30,792 nucleotides of DNA, taken from the NCBI GenBank assembly GCA_003427395.1, contig BFEA01000146.1:959444-990235 (forward strand). Reading direction: 5' to 3'. The notes beneath the pieces are model-generated. The model was not told where the DNA came from and did no database searches. It saw nothing but the letters and a program-made list of their open reading frames with translations. Below are positions 1-10,854 of this stretch, in pieces. The stretch is from Chara braunii. Its lineage: Eukaryota > Streptophyta > Charophyceae > Charales > Characeae. Position numbers and translations under genes: made by a program. Position 1 is the first letter of the stretch. Each line of letters begins with the position of its first letter.

Positions 1-48
1 CTTTAAAAAAAAAAAAGTTTTTTTTACTTTTCTTTGATAGACAGTAAC

Positions 49-51
<3 letters not shown>

Positions 52-101
<50 letters not shown>
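52..101. repeat. poly(T)/poly(A) homopolymer block
   Basis: About 37 T followed directly by 13 A, so the block could fold on itself. More T and A runs lie at 250-297 and 324-352, with a C run at 309-323. No gene is visible in the first 300 bases. Runs this long are error-prone, so their exact lengths should not be trusted. Confidence 0.9.
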
Positions 102-329
102 GAAGTTTTTTTTTTCCGAGACTTTTTCTTCTTCTGAGGCTGCTTATGACTTTTGAGGCTTGACTGAGCAATTGCTGCTGACATCCTGTTTTTCGTGTGG
201 GGTTTGCTGTAGCATATGCGAGTATTTACCATTAAATATTGATTCAATTTAAAAAAAAAAAAAAAACATTGTTTTTTTTTTTTTTTTTTTTTTAATTTTT
301 GTTAGGGCGCCCCCCCCCCCCCCAAAAAA

Positions 330-545
330 AAAAGTTTTTTTTACTTTTTTTTTGTTTGAGGGGGTGGGGCTGGGGTTGCGCCACCCCCATGACGCTTCCC
401 AAATCCCCAACCCCCCTCCCCACTAGCCGCCACGCGGCCTCAAAGCCGCGAGGTCACGGACACATCCGTGGGGTCGCGGACCTTGCCGCGGCCGTGGACT
501 TCGCCGCGCTTGGCCGCCTCTGGGGTGGATTCATAGACATGCGGT
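330..545. repeat. GC-rich dispersed repeat, copy 1
   Basis: This block matches 14134-14322 in the same orientation and order. Both have a T run, then a G-rich stretch with the shared string GGGGTTGCGC, then a C-rich stretch, then CGTGGACTT followed by TGGCCGCCTC and GGATTCA. Copy 2 is preceded by (AATC)n and (TG)n. On the minus strand this reads as a GC-rich body followed by poly(A) and a simple-repeat tail, as at the 3' end of a retroelement. No coding potential was recognised. Confidence 0.6.
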
Positions 546-631
546 GAGATACATTTAATGTAGAGGTAGTATTTATTTATTTTTTAATTATTGTGATTAT
601 TTTTTAGTATGAGTACGCCCTGATTCGTTTT

Positions 632-750
632 TGTTTTTTTTTTAAAACACGCATCTGGCTCTGCTAGTGATGGAGAAAAAATGTCCCCACCACTAGCAGG
701 CCCCCCTGCTGGTTCCAGTCTATTGGTGGGGAGCAGCACCTGCTGGAAAA
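632..750 (-). mobile_element. SINE-like 3' end with poly(A) tail, degenerate copy
   Basis: A T run at 632-643 is followed by a degenerate match to a block also found at 14880-14935 and, inverted, at 17277-17332. The shared core here reads GGGGAGCAGCACCTGCTGG; the other copies have the CACGTG palindrome in the middle. All three copies have the A run on the same side, which suggests an element on the minus strand here. The copy is diverged and its other boundary is unclear. Confidence 0.5.
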
Positions 751-929
751 GGGGTCCCACAAAGTTTGCTGCTGGAAAATGGGTCCAGTGTCCCTTATAC
801 AAAATTGCACGATTGCTAAGAAATACTAGGAGACGCCCTGATTCGCATCAGGATTCTGACATGATTCCTCTTTGTATGCAACTCGAAAAGAATCTGCCAT
901 TTTTCTTGGTCTGGATTCGTCCAATGTTT

Positions 930-1195
930 TTTGGGATACTGGAATCTCTTTCCAGCAGGCTATGGGTGGACCCCACTGGCCGGCGACCTGGAAAAGTTTG
1001 GGCCCCGGGGTGTTTTCCAGACCCCACTGGGTCTGGAAACCGGTGTGGAAAGCCGGCCCGAAAAGGAATTACAGACCCCACTGCGCTTGGAAAGAGGTTG
1101 CGGAAATGGTGACGGGGCGTTTCTACATGGTCCGCGCTCTGGAAATTCGACGCCGACCGGTTTTCAGACCCTTTCCAAGGAGACGGCCAGTTGAG
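930..1195. repeat. TGGAAA/TTTCCA word-rich mosaic
   Basis: The words TGGAAA and TTTCCA recur about every 20-40 bases, with CCCCACTG repeated between them. A 22-base segment at 964-985 occurs exactly inverted at 4424-4445, in a block of similar composition. The open frames here run on both strands and resemble no family I recognise, so I treat the region as repetitive non-coding DNA, possibly the end of a decayed mobile element. Confidence 0.45.
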
Positions 1196-1199
1196 CAGG

Positions 1200-1850
1200 G
1201 CGGGGGGCATGTCCATCAGTTTCCAGACGATGTGATGCCCAAACCTCACGCCCAGCGCGACTTCCTGATCAAAGTGGGATGGGGGCCCGAAAGTGCAAAA
1301 GAGGGGTGTGCCAAGGATTTTAGGAAATGGTAGTGGAGTCCCAGGTCGGAACTGGGATCTCCTTGTGGCCAGTTCAAGGGTAATTGAGCAAGATGGTAAT
1401 CCCGAGTTGCGTTGGTAGCTGGAGCTTCGGGACACAAGGCTACTGTCGGTGTGAGCATCGGCATCGTGGTCGGTCTCGGATCTGATGGACCTTTCGGACA
1501 CTATGAGTGTCGCGCTGGCTGGTTAGCCATTGGCGCTGCTAGTAGCAAACTCTGGAGTCTGACGAGGCTGGTCTCAGTCGGAGAGTGTGCGATCGCTGGT
1601 CCGCCTCAGTTCAGGACCGGCGGACGAATCCCGCCGCGCGGTAAATACGGTCTTGCTGACACTCCGAGCACGGGGTCCGTGGCCAGTAGGGGCCGATCGC
1701 GCACCAAGGGACCGCTGTTAGACAGTGAAAGGGGATTACGAGGTGGTGGGGAGGATAATTGGTCTCGATGATGGCGATTCTTGGTTCGGTGATGACGTGT
1801 CGTGCGTGCGAGTGGGGAAATCGGGGTGAGAAGGGAATCGCGTTTAAGGT
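1200..1850. other. GC-rich DNA, no supported gene
   Basis: Frames of 217 codons (minus, 848-1501) and 119 codons (plus, 1412-1771) overlap each other and nearby frames. Neither has a recognisable domain. Long frames on both strands at once are expected from GC-rich DNA with few stop codons. I see no clear repeat or RNA here. Confidence 0.4.
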
Positions 1851-1853
1851 CCG

Positions 1854-2057
1854 TTAAATATCCCATTCACATACGCGCTCTGTTCCCGTGTAGAAGGGGA
1901 ACTCGGGGAGGCGGGACCGGGGTCGCGCGGCTTGATAGGCACGCTCCAGTTCCCAATATTCCCGGAACCGTTGATGCCTCAGACTCTCGCGATCTGTGAC
2001 GTAGAAGGGAATCTCAACATCCATATTGGAAAAAAGGGTTGACTTCATCATAGGCAC
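1854..2057 (-). CDS. unrecognised small ORF, possible exon
   Basis: This 67-codon frame has a protein-like composition rich in aromatic and charged residues, with the stretches IPFYVTDRESLRHQRFREYW and EFPFYTGTERVCEWDI. Its first codon is GTG, and no good ATG precedes it. The minus strand reads CCCCCGCAG just before it, which could be a 3' splice site, so it may be an exon rather than a complete gene. I recognise no family. It lies downstream, on the same strand, of the frame at 2194-2415 and could belong with it. It may also be a chance frame. Confidence 0.2.
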   Translation of the reverse strand: MPMMKSTLFSNMDVEIPFYVTDRESLRHQRFREYWELERAYQAARPRSRLPEFPFYTGTERVCEWDI

Positions 2058-2193
2058 TGCGGGGGCCAGTCATGTGGACGTGCGTGGAAGACGCGTCTTT
2101 GCGATCGTACTTACACGCGCGTCCACCGGACTCGCTTCCCGTTGATGGGTCGTTTTAGGTGCCCCCGTGGTTCCCCAAGGGTTCGTCATGCAA

Positions 2194-2415
2194 CTATCTG
2201 TTCAAAAGAAAAGACAACTTCCGGGCATAATCATAAGGCAATCTCGTGACAAGCCAACCATTCATGCATCGATAAGGTTGCGAAGGGTTCATCATCCAAC
2301 CGATATACTCAATGAAATCAAAAGGACTGATTAGTTCCCCGGCCTCACAAATTCCTTTCAGAGTACGTCGCAACTCTTCGGTGATCAGGTTTCTTGTGAG
2401 ATTGCGGACATTCAT
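2194..2415 (-). CDS. unrecognised small ORF, hypothetical protein
   Basis: This complete frame of 73 codons starts with ATG and ends with TAG. The residues are mixed and not low-complexity: TEELRRTLKGICEAGELI is followed by a hydrophobic and aromatic middle (FDFIEYIGWMM) and a basic C-terminus. No domain or signal peptide is recognised. It is on the same strand as the frame at 1854-2057. A GTAAGT donor-like string lies between them near 2113 (minus), but a stop codon already closes this frame upstream of that site. I see no promoter or poly(A) signal I would trust. Confidence 0.22.
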   Translation of the reverse strand: MNVRNLTRNLITEELRRTLKGICEAGELISPFDFIEYIGWMMNPSQPYRCMNGWLVTRLPYDYARKLSFLLNR

Positions 2416-2419
2416 TCAT

Positions 2420-3600
2420 CGAATCCTCACTCGTTCACGCTTCACTCGTTCATGCAAAGACGACGCACATCCATTGGTCAGACACCCTTTTCAAGATTGA
2501 CACTCGCATTCAACAAAACTGACGCATTCAACCCACACCCGTCAACAAGGAAGGAGAAGGGAGAATAGAGTTGCACACCAGGCGACACCATTGCACAAAA
2601 ATCGAAGACAAGAAAGATGGTTTTCGCCTGAGACCAAAATTTAATACAAGGAAAAGAAAAGAACGGTCACGATCCCACACTCGTCTGCTCCTCACTCTCT
2701 CTCTCTCTCTTTGCACCACGTCACCTCCGATGCGGACAGTCCGTCGTCTCGCACCAACACTGAGTCGTCACCCCGCTTAGTCCAAGCATGCACGCCAGGT
2801 TCGCCCGTGCGCCACAGTCCATCGTGACCCGCACGTCAACCCCGCTTACTTGGCACCATCCCGTCGGATCGCCCGACTCACTTCTACTCACCTTCTAACT
2901 TGCTCGTTAGGCGATCCTCACTGACCATGCTAACCTTCCAAATCCAAAGAGAGCGAGTCAGTCGCGCTTGTGAAATTTATAGCATGCGTGTTTGCACGAA
3001 AAACCCGGGATCATGCCCAAGACGGAAAGAAGGAGGAGAGAAGGGAAGTGCCTACGTTCTGCATGGTCAGGCCGTGGCGTGGGGGTCACAGCCACTCTCC
3101 AGGCATTGATCCGGGCATGCAGCGCGTCGGCCTATCAAAACGAGGGAGGATGCATGCACAGCAGGAAAGAAGAAAGCGGGAAGAAAGGTGAGAGAGTCAA
3201 GAAGAGAGAGAGATAGTTACAGTTGTGCCCACCAAAAAGATACAGTTACGCGCAAGATTAATGGCGCAACTTAGTCAGAGCTCTGCTCCCGCCGCCAATA
3301 GGCGTGCGCAAGCAAGAAGCACAGTCGCAGCAAAAATTTCGAAGTTCCTAAATTACGATCTAAATCGGAATTGCGGAAAAAGAAAATTGCGAAGAACAAA
3401 AAAAGAACTTCGAAAAACAATTCCGAGGAGCCCACGGGGGCTCGACATCAGTTGAAAGAAAATTTTGAAAAACGAAAAACAATGTTCCCGCGCGGTCATT
3501 GCACCAAAATTCCTGTTCCCCTTCGCCCCAGCAGAACAAGAAAGAAGCTATGGCAACAGTTATTTCTTGCGCTCGCTAAGGCGTGGTCTCCTACTGCCTA
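2420..3600. other. non-coding DNA, no supported gene
   Basis: Mixed composition with short frames in several overlapping registers (for example at 2900-3216) and none that looks like a protein family. A purine-rich stretch lies at 3160-3215. No RNA gene or clear long repeat was found. Confidence 0.4.
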
Positions 3601-4482
3601 GTCGGGGCCTGTCCTGATGCTGGCCCGACAAAATCGAAAAAGAAACGAGGACATCCATGCAACTTGCCCAGCCGACCCACCCCCACATACTTCGCCTTAC
3701 GAACCCGTCCCGTTCCCTCAAAGCAGCTTCGTGCTGAAAGTCACGCGATTACAGAAAATGGTTCGTCACAACACGGGCTTCACTGCATGGACCATGCACC
3801 CTTGCCGTGGACCGTTCTGTGTCACCGGAGGCCGTGGCGGACATTCGTATTTTTCGCGGTGTCGCACGGTATTCCCAAGGGCCCGTTTTCCGTTACCGTG
3901 ACGGCGACGTCGTCAACCCCTGTACACCGCCTGTTCTGGCCTTGTCGACCGCACAACCTTCACGAACCCGTGCTACTCACCAAACTGTCCTCCTTTGTCC
4001 CCGGCGATGGCTCCCCGTCAGTGCTCCTGTGCTCAGTGCACTCCGGCTACCAATGGTTCGGACGGCACCTCCCACCAACGGCAGGGAGGGACATCCACCC
4101 ACGCCCCCAACGGTATTTTCCCGTTGCCTGAGCGGACCCGCTCGGGCCACACAGCAAGGCACGGCACTTGTGCGGAAACCGCCACACCAGGTCGCGCACG
4201 GCCACACACGGACTTGTCCTGGAGCAGTGCGGTACCTGGCCATGGTCCACAGCACCCGCCCGACTTGCCTTTTCGGGAAACACCCTTTGGCGGTTTCCTA
4301 TTCGGGTATGCCATGCCTTTTCCAGTGCCGAAACTATCGGTCTGCGGTGGGGTCCCTTCAAAATGCGTCAAACTTTTTCCAACCACGGTCGGCCATTTTT
4401 TGTGGCCAACACCAGTTTCCAGCCGCCGGCCAGTGGGGTCCACCCCTATGTATACGCCCCGGTCATGACCACAGGGTAACTC
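3600..4482. other. C-rich DNA with antiparallel open frames, probably repeat-derived
   Basis: Open frames of 182 and 242 codons on the plus strand and 217 codons on the minus strand all overlap. None has a recognisable domain, and their residues reflect base composition (Pro, Arg, Ala, Thr). The 3' part at 4250-4447 is rich in TTTCC/GGAAA words and ends with the inverted partner of the 964-985 segment. It leads directly into a poly(A)-(ATTG)n-(CA)n tail, so the whole block may be the body of a plus-strand retroelement. Confidence 0.35.
4424..4445. repeat. 22-bp exact inverted repeat partner of 964-985
   Basis: The segment is the exact reverse complement of 964-985, which reads GGGTGGACCCC followed by ACTGGCCGGCG. 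The match decays outside the 22 bases, although both sides stay rich in TGGAAA words. Confidence 0.85.
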
Positions 4483-4675
4483 AAAAAAAAAAAAAAAACG
4501 GTATTTGTTTTTGGTTATCGACACACACAGATTGATTGATTGATTGATTGATGATTGAGGGAGGGTAGCCCAACCCTGCGCGCACACACACAGACACACA
4601 CACACACACGTGTTTTTGTTTTTTTGGGGGACTTCTTTCCGTTTTTCATTTATTGATTGACTGATTGATTGGTTG
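4483..4675 (+). repeat. poly(A)-(ATTG)n-(CA)n composite tail
   Basis: Sixteen A (4483-4498) are followed by (ATTG)n at 4530-4551, (CA)n at 4582-4611 and more ATTG-type repeats at 4650-4675. The same three components occur in reverse orientation at 14019-14151, as (TG)n, (AATC)n and poly(T). Two independent loci with the same order suggest a retroelement tail rather than chance. Confidence 0.6.
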
Positions 4676-4878
4676 GTATCACCCACCCCATGCGCGCTCT
4701 CAAACCCCTTTCAAGTTTAGTGTGAAAAAGCGAAGTCTGAATACGCCCTCCATACACCTCATTTTGCTGTCTTTCAGGGCCTATTCCGCACAACTTATCA
4801 CTCCGACCAGAAGGCAGTGCACCCGTGCAGGGTGTGAGGATCAACGTCACACGTGGCATCTGGTGTGTGCCCAATGCC

Positions 4879-5010
<132 letters not shown>

Positions 5011-5117
5011 GGTTGGTGGAGGCCAAAGAGAAAAAGGAAAGACAACAGGGGGAGGGCATGTGTTATTTGCGATGAGGTGTACTGGTTTCCGCCAGCTTAA
5101 TAAAGGATACGTGACAC

Positions 5118-5206
5118 GAGCTTCGATAATTCTCCTTCTTGTTGAATCAGCTTCAATATATCTCCCTTCAGCTTCACAAGCCCTTTGGTGGATTTCCAAC
5201 ATTCGA
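5118..5206 (-). CDS. candidate single exon, unrecognised
   Basis: Read on the minus strand, a pyrimidine-rich stretch ending TTATGCCACAG (a plausible 3' splice site, AG at 5207-5208) precedes a frame encoding [20 protein letters not shown] and then [10 protein letters not shown]. This amphipathic, charged sequence is unlike the low-complexity frames nearby. The pattern of acidic and aromatic residues followed by EAx and Arg/Lys recalls helical linker segments of coiled-coil proteins, including some axonemal ones, but I cannot name a family. The 5' splice site is weak: GTGTCA at the frame end or GTATCC seven bases on. It could be one exon of a gene with very long introns, a gene fragment, or chance. 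Confidence 0.27.
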
Positions 5207-5229
5207 CTGTGGCATAATAAAACATGTCT

Positions 5230-5820
5230 AGATTTGGTAAGCATGGTCATCCAAGCTGTCAATAGACAGATCCCTCCACAAAATCAAAACGCCTGAAGGC
5301 CCTGAAGTGAAACTTTATCATATCCTCTAGTCTCATCACCGAACAAATGGGGTGTGGGCGTGTTGTAAATGGTCAACCATCGGTATCTCAAACCAACACG
5401 GAACTCCATGCATACACGCGACGACACTCAGAATCAAACGAGTTGTGGGGGTGCAAAGATCAAACGTTACTGCCTTTAGTAAGGAAAACGATTTAAAAGA
5501 AGAAAAGGTGCAAAGATCATAGGTTCCTACCTGTGTCGTTAGAGGTACAAGCATGTAGGGCAATGACTGGCGCTCCTTACATCATACTATGTCCAGAATA
5601 CATGCCAAAGTTCTCTCTATTCTTACCACAAGTATTCATCATCATTCATACCTGCGTCTTATTCAATAACTGCTCATCACTTCTGTTAACAGCTAGATAA
5701 CCAAGAGCTCACCTAGTTGTCATCAAACCGTTGGCCACTCATGCATCTCAAGTGCAAACTCGGTCCCATGCACTGGCAACACACATTCTACTCATGTTGT
5801 TTTATAATCATCTATTTTTG
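5230..5820. other. AT-moderate DNA, nothing recognised
   Basis: No long frame, RNA gene or clear repeat is visible. It is consistent with intron or intergenic sequence. Confidence 0.4.
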
Positions 5821-5827
5821 CTATCAA

Positions 5828-5893
5828 CTTCAGCTTGACATCAACTTGCCACTTCAAGATGATGAGAACATGATTCAACCTTACAGTCCAAGG
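5828..5893 (+). repeat. exon-like block, copy 1 of a local duplication
   Basis: It starts CTTCAG and ends AGTCCAAG followed by GTGAGC, so it looks like an exon bounded by AG and GT, with an open frame reading LDINLPLQDDENMIQPYSP. A diverged copy at 5970-6036 keeps CTTCAG, GAT.ATGA and GATTCAA in register, 142 bases on. It could be a duplicated small exon or a decayed tandem repeat. Confidence 0.35.
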
Positions 5894-5969
5894 TGAGCAT
5901 ATGTAACTTTCGCCACTTCGGAAGACCAACCACAAAAGTAGCAAAACGAACAAACAACCCCAACATCGA

Positions 5970-6036
5970 CTTCAGCTAAACCCAGAATTACAGCCTCACG
6001 ATAATGAAGACACGATTCAATCATGTATTACAGATG
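5970..6036 (+). repeat. exon-like block, copy 2 of a local duplication
   Basis: Diverged copy of 5828-5893, beginning CTTCAGCTAAACCCAG. The frame is less well kept, and the GTGAGC donor of copy 1 is replaced by GATGAGTG. Confidence 0.35.
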
Positions 6037-6039
6037 AGT

Positions 6040-7030
6040 GCAAAATATCACTAATCGTTCACCTCTCAAGTACGCAAATTATGCACACAGAAAGACAAGT
6101 CCTCATAACAAATGAACAATTAAAAGATTACTCGTAACAGCAAAGAAGTAAAGAAATAAAAAGAGAGATCATATCACATCAGAGTAGTCAAATGTGTTTT
6201 GACCTGTTTTCATCTCTCCATGCATGTGTGCAGCAAAGGCATTGCACACACTTTAATGGCACCTCAATGCATTTCGGTCGTCGCCACAGTCTCTTCAGGG
6301 GGAATCCCTGCCCACTATCCCTTTTTCCTCCCTAGACTGCACCTTGTGAGGAATGTGTCCTCAGGGGCCCTAGACAAACATGCACATGTTCTGGACTGTG
6401 GCCCCCCAGCAAGCCTCGTGCCCGCCCTAAGTGAAGGCAGGCCTGAATATCCACGAGAGGCCCTCATCTCAGCATTTACGAATGTGGGCATCAGACAGTT
6501 GCTGCACGCCAGTTGGTTGAATTGCAACCTGGGCCTCACTCTGGGCTCTTTCCAGAGCAGCAGCTGCGTCAAGCAGTTGAGCCCAGGACACAGGTGGTTG
6601 CGCCCTGGGCACACGCAGCGTGAGGCCGACACGTCACAAGGTGGCCGCAGGCCAGTGAGAATGCATCATTGTCGTCACACCTATCCCCCGGGCCAATGCA
6701 AACACAGCAAACACAGGGAGCCTGTAGGATCCTGGGTGTGCCCAACTGAAAGGGGCCTCCACCAGTACCTCCACGTTTTTAGGCCGTTAACGCGGTTGCT
6801 GAATCGGTGTGCCGCGTAGGTCCATATGCATTTGCCTCAGAGCCTCCCCAGACGGGGCCTAAGACCCCCTGGGGTACTGGTGGTGTAACTGTAGGGATGT
6901 GCCTGGGTGCAGTGGGTCCGACAGGAAGCTACTGGAAACATCCTCGGCCAGGCCCAGACAGTCCAGTAGCAGGGCAGCAATTCCCATATAGGGAGGAGGC
7001 CAGCCAGGGAAGGGCATTCTGGCCCTATGT
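6040..7030. other. mixed DNA with a 206-codon open frame of doubtful meaning
   Basis: A plus frame at 6199-6819 is rich in His, Cys, Pro and Ser, with no recognised domain and no convincing hydrophobic or charged organisation. A second plus frame of 183 codons (6807-7358) runs on into clearly non-coding repeat DNA. I do not call a gene here. The 6240-6960 part has noticeably higher GC than 5230-6200. Confidence 0.35.
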
Positions 7031-7034
7031 ATCA

Positions 7035-7290
7035 CCAGCGGCCACGTCGGCCACGTTTGTGGCCGCGGCCGTGGCCCCAAATCCGCGGCCACAAGTTTTA
7101 TGGATTTTTCCCTGGCGAAATAAAACATTAAAAAAACAAAATGTGAAAATGAGTTGTAGGGTTTTTCAAACCCTACAACCCCATATATATTTCTTTCCAA
7201 ATCGCATATTGTTTGGTGTTGAAAAAATACAAGTTGAAAACTGTGAAAAAAACTATAAAAAGAAGGGAAAATTTTCGAAATGCCCCCAAA
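7035..7290 (+). mobile_element. GGCC-rich end plus AT-rich hairpin core, partial element
   Basis: A cluster of GGCC, GGCCAC and CCGCGGCC words at 7039-7093 leads into an AT-rich core. The same order is seen on the minus strand inside the element at 26454-27912 (about 27650-27880). Both cores hold a strong hairpin flanked by CCCCATAT; here it is 7153-7179, a 12-bp perfect stem with a 3-base loop. I cannot see the CTACGT terminal repeat or a target duplication, so this is a partial or decayed copy. Confidence 0.45.
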
Positions 7291-7554
7291 GTTTGCGTTT
7301 ATTTGCGGCGTGCCCCTGTGAAGGCCGACTTACACTGTGGTGCCCCTCGGGCCTCTGAAATTTTCCGCAGGCCCCTGTCAGCATGGGGCGTAACTTTCCT
7401 ATATGCCCTTACTGGACCGCTGATGGCGTTTCGTAGGTCGGTCCTTGAAATGCCCTCACGAGGGGCACACATCTTTCTGTGATGCCCTTCAGCAGTGGCG
7501 GCAGGAATTCGAATTCAAAGTGGTAGGCATTCCACGCGCCGCCATGGAAAAACG

Positions 7555-7555
<1 letters not shown>

Positions 7556-7604
<49 letters not shown>

Positions 7605-7651
7605 GTGTGTGTGTGTGTGCGCGCGTGTGTGTGTATATGTGTGTCGTGTGT

Positions 7652-7689
<38 letters not shown>
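7556..7689. repeat. interrupted (TG)n microsatellite
   Basis: About 130 bases of alternating TG with scattered CG and TA interruptions, potentially able to adopt Z-form DNA. The Val-Cys and Thr-His frames are artefacts. Confidence 0.95.
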
Positions 7690-7690
<1 letters not shown>

Positions 7691-7834
7691 CAAGCAAAAA
7701 GCTACCATAGCAACCCACGGCATGGGAACCCGTACCTGGTCTCATCCTCAAAACATGCACACTCTGCTGTGTAATAACCTCCTCCTCCATAGGTACGCCA
7801 TATTATCTTTCCTGCGGCCAACAATACACAAACA

Positions 7835-9290
<1,456 letters not shown>

Positions 9291-9464
9291 TTTTTTTTTG
9301 GATTTAGAAGGCTCTCTTGTACATATATATGTATATATATCTATGTATATATTGTAGCTTATGTGAGTATTTATTTTGCGGGGGGTGACTTTTTTATTTT
9401 TTGAAGCTGGTGGGGGTATAAGGTTGTCCGAGCTTCTCCTCCCCCTTTTTTTTTAAAAAATGTA

Positions 9465-9468
<4 letters not shown>

Positions 9469-9527
<59 letters not shown>
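9469..9527. repeat. (TG)n microsatellite
   Basis: About 29 TG units after a short T and A run. Confidence 0.96.
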
Positions 9528-9529
<2 letters not shown>

Positions 9530-9530
<1 letters not shown>

Positions 9531-10060
9531 GGGTGTGTGCACATTATGCACGCCATGTCACGCAGCATACTGTGGATTGCCGAACTCCGACACTAGTTTT
9601 TGTTGGCATGCTGTGGAAACCCAGCAGGGGTTTACGAGCCTTTTTTGTCGCGATGTGGAGACTGTCCCGGAGATCGGAGAGCTCAGGGGTTTCCTGGAAG
9701 GGATCATGTTAGGCGCCAATATCGGTACAAAGCAGCTCATTTCCAGTGTCCCGATAGTTTTTTTGCGGTAATGACGTGTCGGTATTATTGGGCTTTGATT
9801 GGCTCCTACTGTCATAGGGTCAGTAGCGGGTCTATACTATGGTGGTAAAAGTTGTGTTTATGTCGCCAGATTTGAGAAAGAGCATAGCATACTTTCCGCT
9901 GATGGTGGTTGTTTATAAACGATATGGCTGGAGACAAGTGAGAGGAGGGCCAGTATGGGAATGGGGATAGTTTTGATAAATGAATTAGGATGGAGTACAA
10001 CGCGCTGGTCAGTCGATCATGCATAAACATATATTGCTATAACCAGGACTGTCGGGCAAC
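9530..10060. other. no supported gene
   Basis: A plus-strand frame (9460-9771) leaves the TG repeat and continues for about 80 codons of mixed residues, without a recognised domain. I see no RNA gene or repeat. Confidence 0.35.
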
Positions 10061-10062
10061 TC

Positions 10063-10106
10063 GTAGGGAGAGAGAGAGAGAGAGAGATAGAGGGAGAGAG
10101 AGAGAG
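10063..10106. repeat. (GA)n microsatellite, interrupted
   Basis: GA units with GATAGAGG interruptions. Confidence 0.93.
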
Positions 10107-10564
10107 CACGATATGTAATATGTTTATACTCACGGATACATGTACAGACTGCGGTCAGGCATTTCCCTTTGACGAGCGATAATGAGCTAAGCGTTATCAA
10201 TCAATCATGCAGTTCATGCGTGTTGGGTCTCGGGCGACCGTCAGATAACTACGAGATCTCACTGCGTCACTTCGCCGCGCGTTTGGGATGGCGAAGGATT
10301 GTCTTACACAATGGAACTGCTATTACACGAGTGTTTGTCGGCACCGAGAGATTGCAGAAAAAGGGAAGTCACTGATCGAACGAGCGGGTGGCACAATCAT
10401 TCACTAATGCATGCAAGATATCATGATTTATCAAGGATTTTTCTGCTACGTCACTCGACGTGTCTTTCGTGACGAGGATTGGTTCAATCGCCGTTGCGAA
10501 AGGCCGTTTCGTGCCGCGGCCTACTATCTGACGAGGGGCTTTTTACTGCGAGCTAGCCTAAAAG

Positions 10565-10760
10565 CTGGAAGGGGGAGAGAGAGAGGGAAGAGACGAGAAG
10601 GAGGGGAAGGAGAGGAAGGAAAATAGGAAAGGGAAACGGGAGGAAGAATAATAACGAAGGGAAGGGGAGGGGGAGGGAAAAAGAAGGGGAAGAAAGGGGA
10701 AGAAAGGGGAAGAAAGGGGAAGAAAGGACAAGGGAAGGATCGGGAAGAGAACGGAAAGAG
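10565..10760. repeat. polypurine tract with 10-bp tandem repeat
   Basis: Nearly 200 bases of almost pure purine on the plus strand. At 10681-10730 it is a tandem of the 10-mer GGGGAAGAAA. Such tracts can form triplex (H-form) DNA. The Ser/Pro/Leu frame on the other strand is a composition artefact. Confidence 0.9.
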
Positions 10761-10854
10761 GCGAGGCTATTTCTAGGGATGGAAGGTGAGGTGAGGCCAT
10801 TTTTAGGAATGGAAGGTGAAGAATCTGCCCAATGGTTTTCCTACGTCTGTTGAA

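Noticed and set aside
3807-4535. 242-codon plus-strand frame
   Set aside because: It overlaps long frames in other registers and on the other strand, has no domain, and runs into the poly(A) tail. It is explained by C-rich DNA with few stop codons.
6199-6819. 206-codon plus-strand frame
   Set aside because: The composition is patchy (His, Cys, Ser, Pro), there is no domain or membrane organisation, and nearby frames on the other strand are similarly open.
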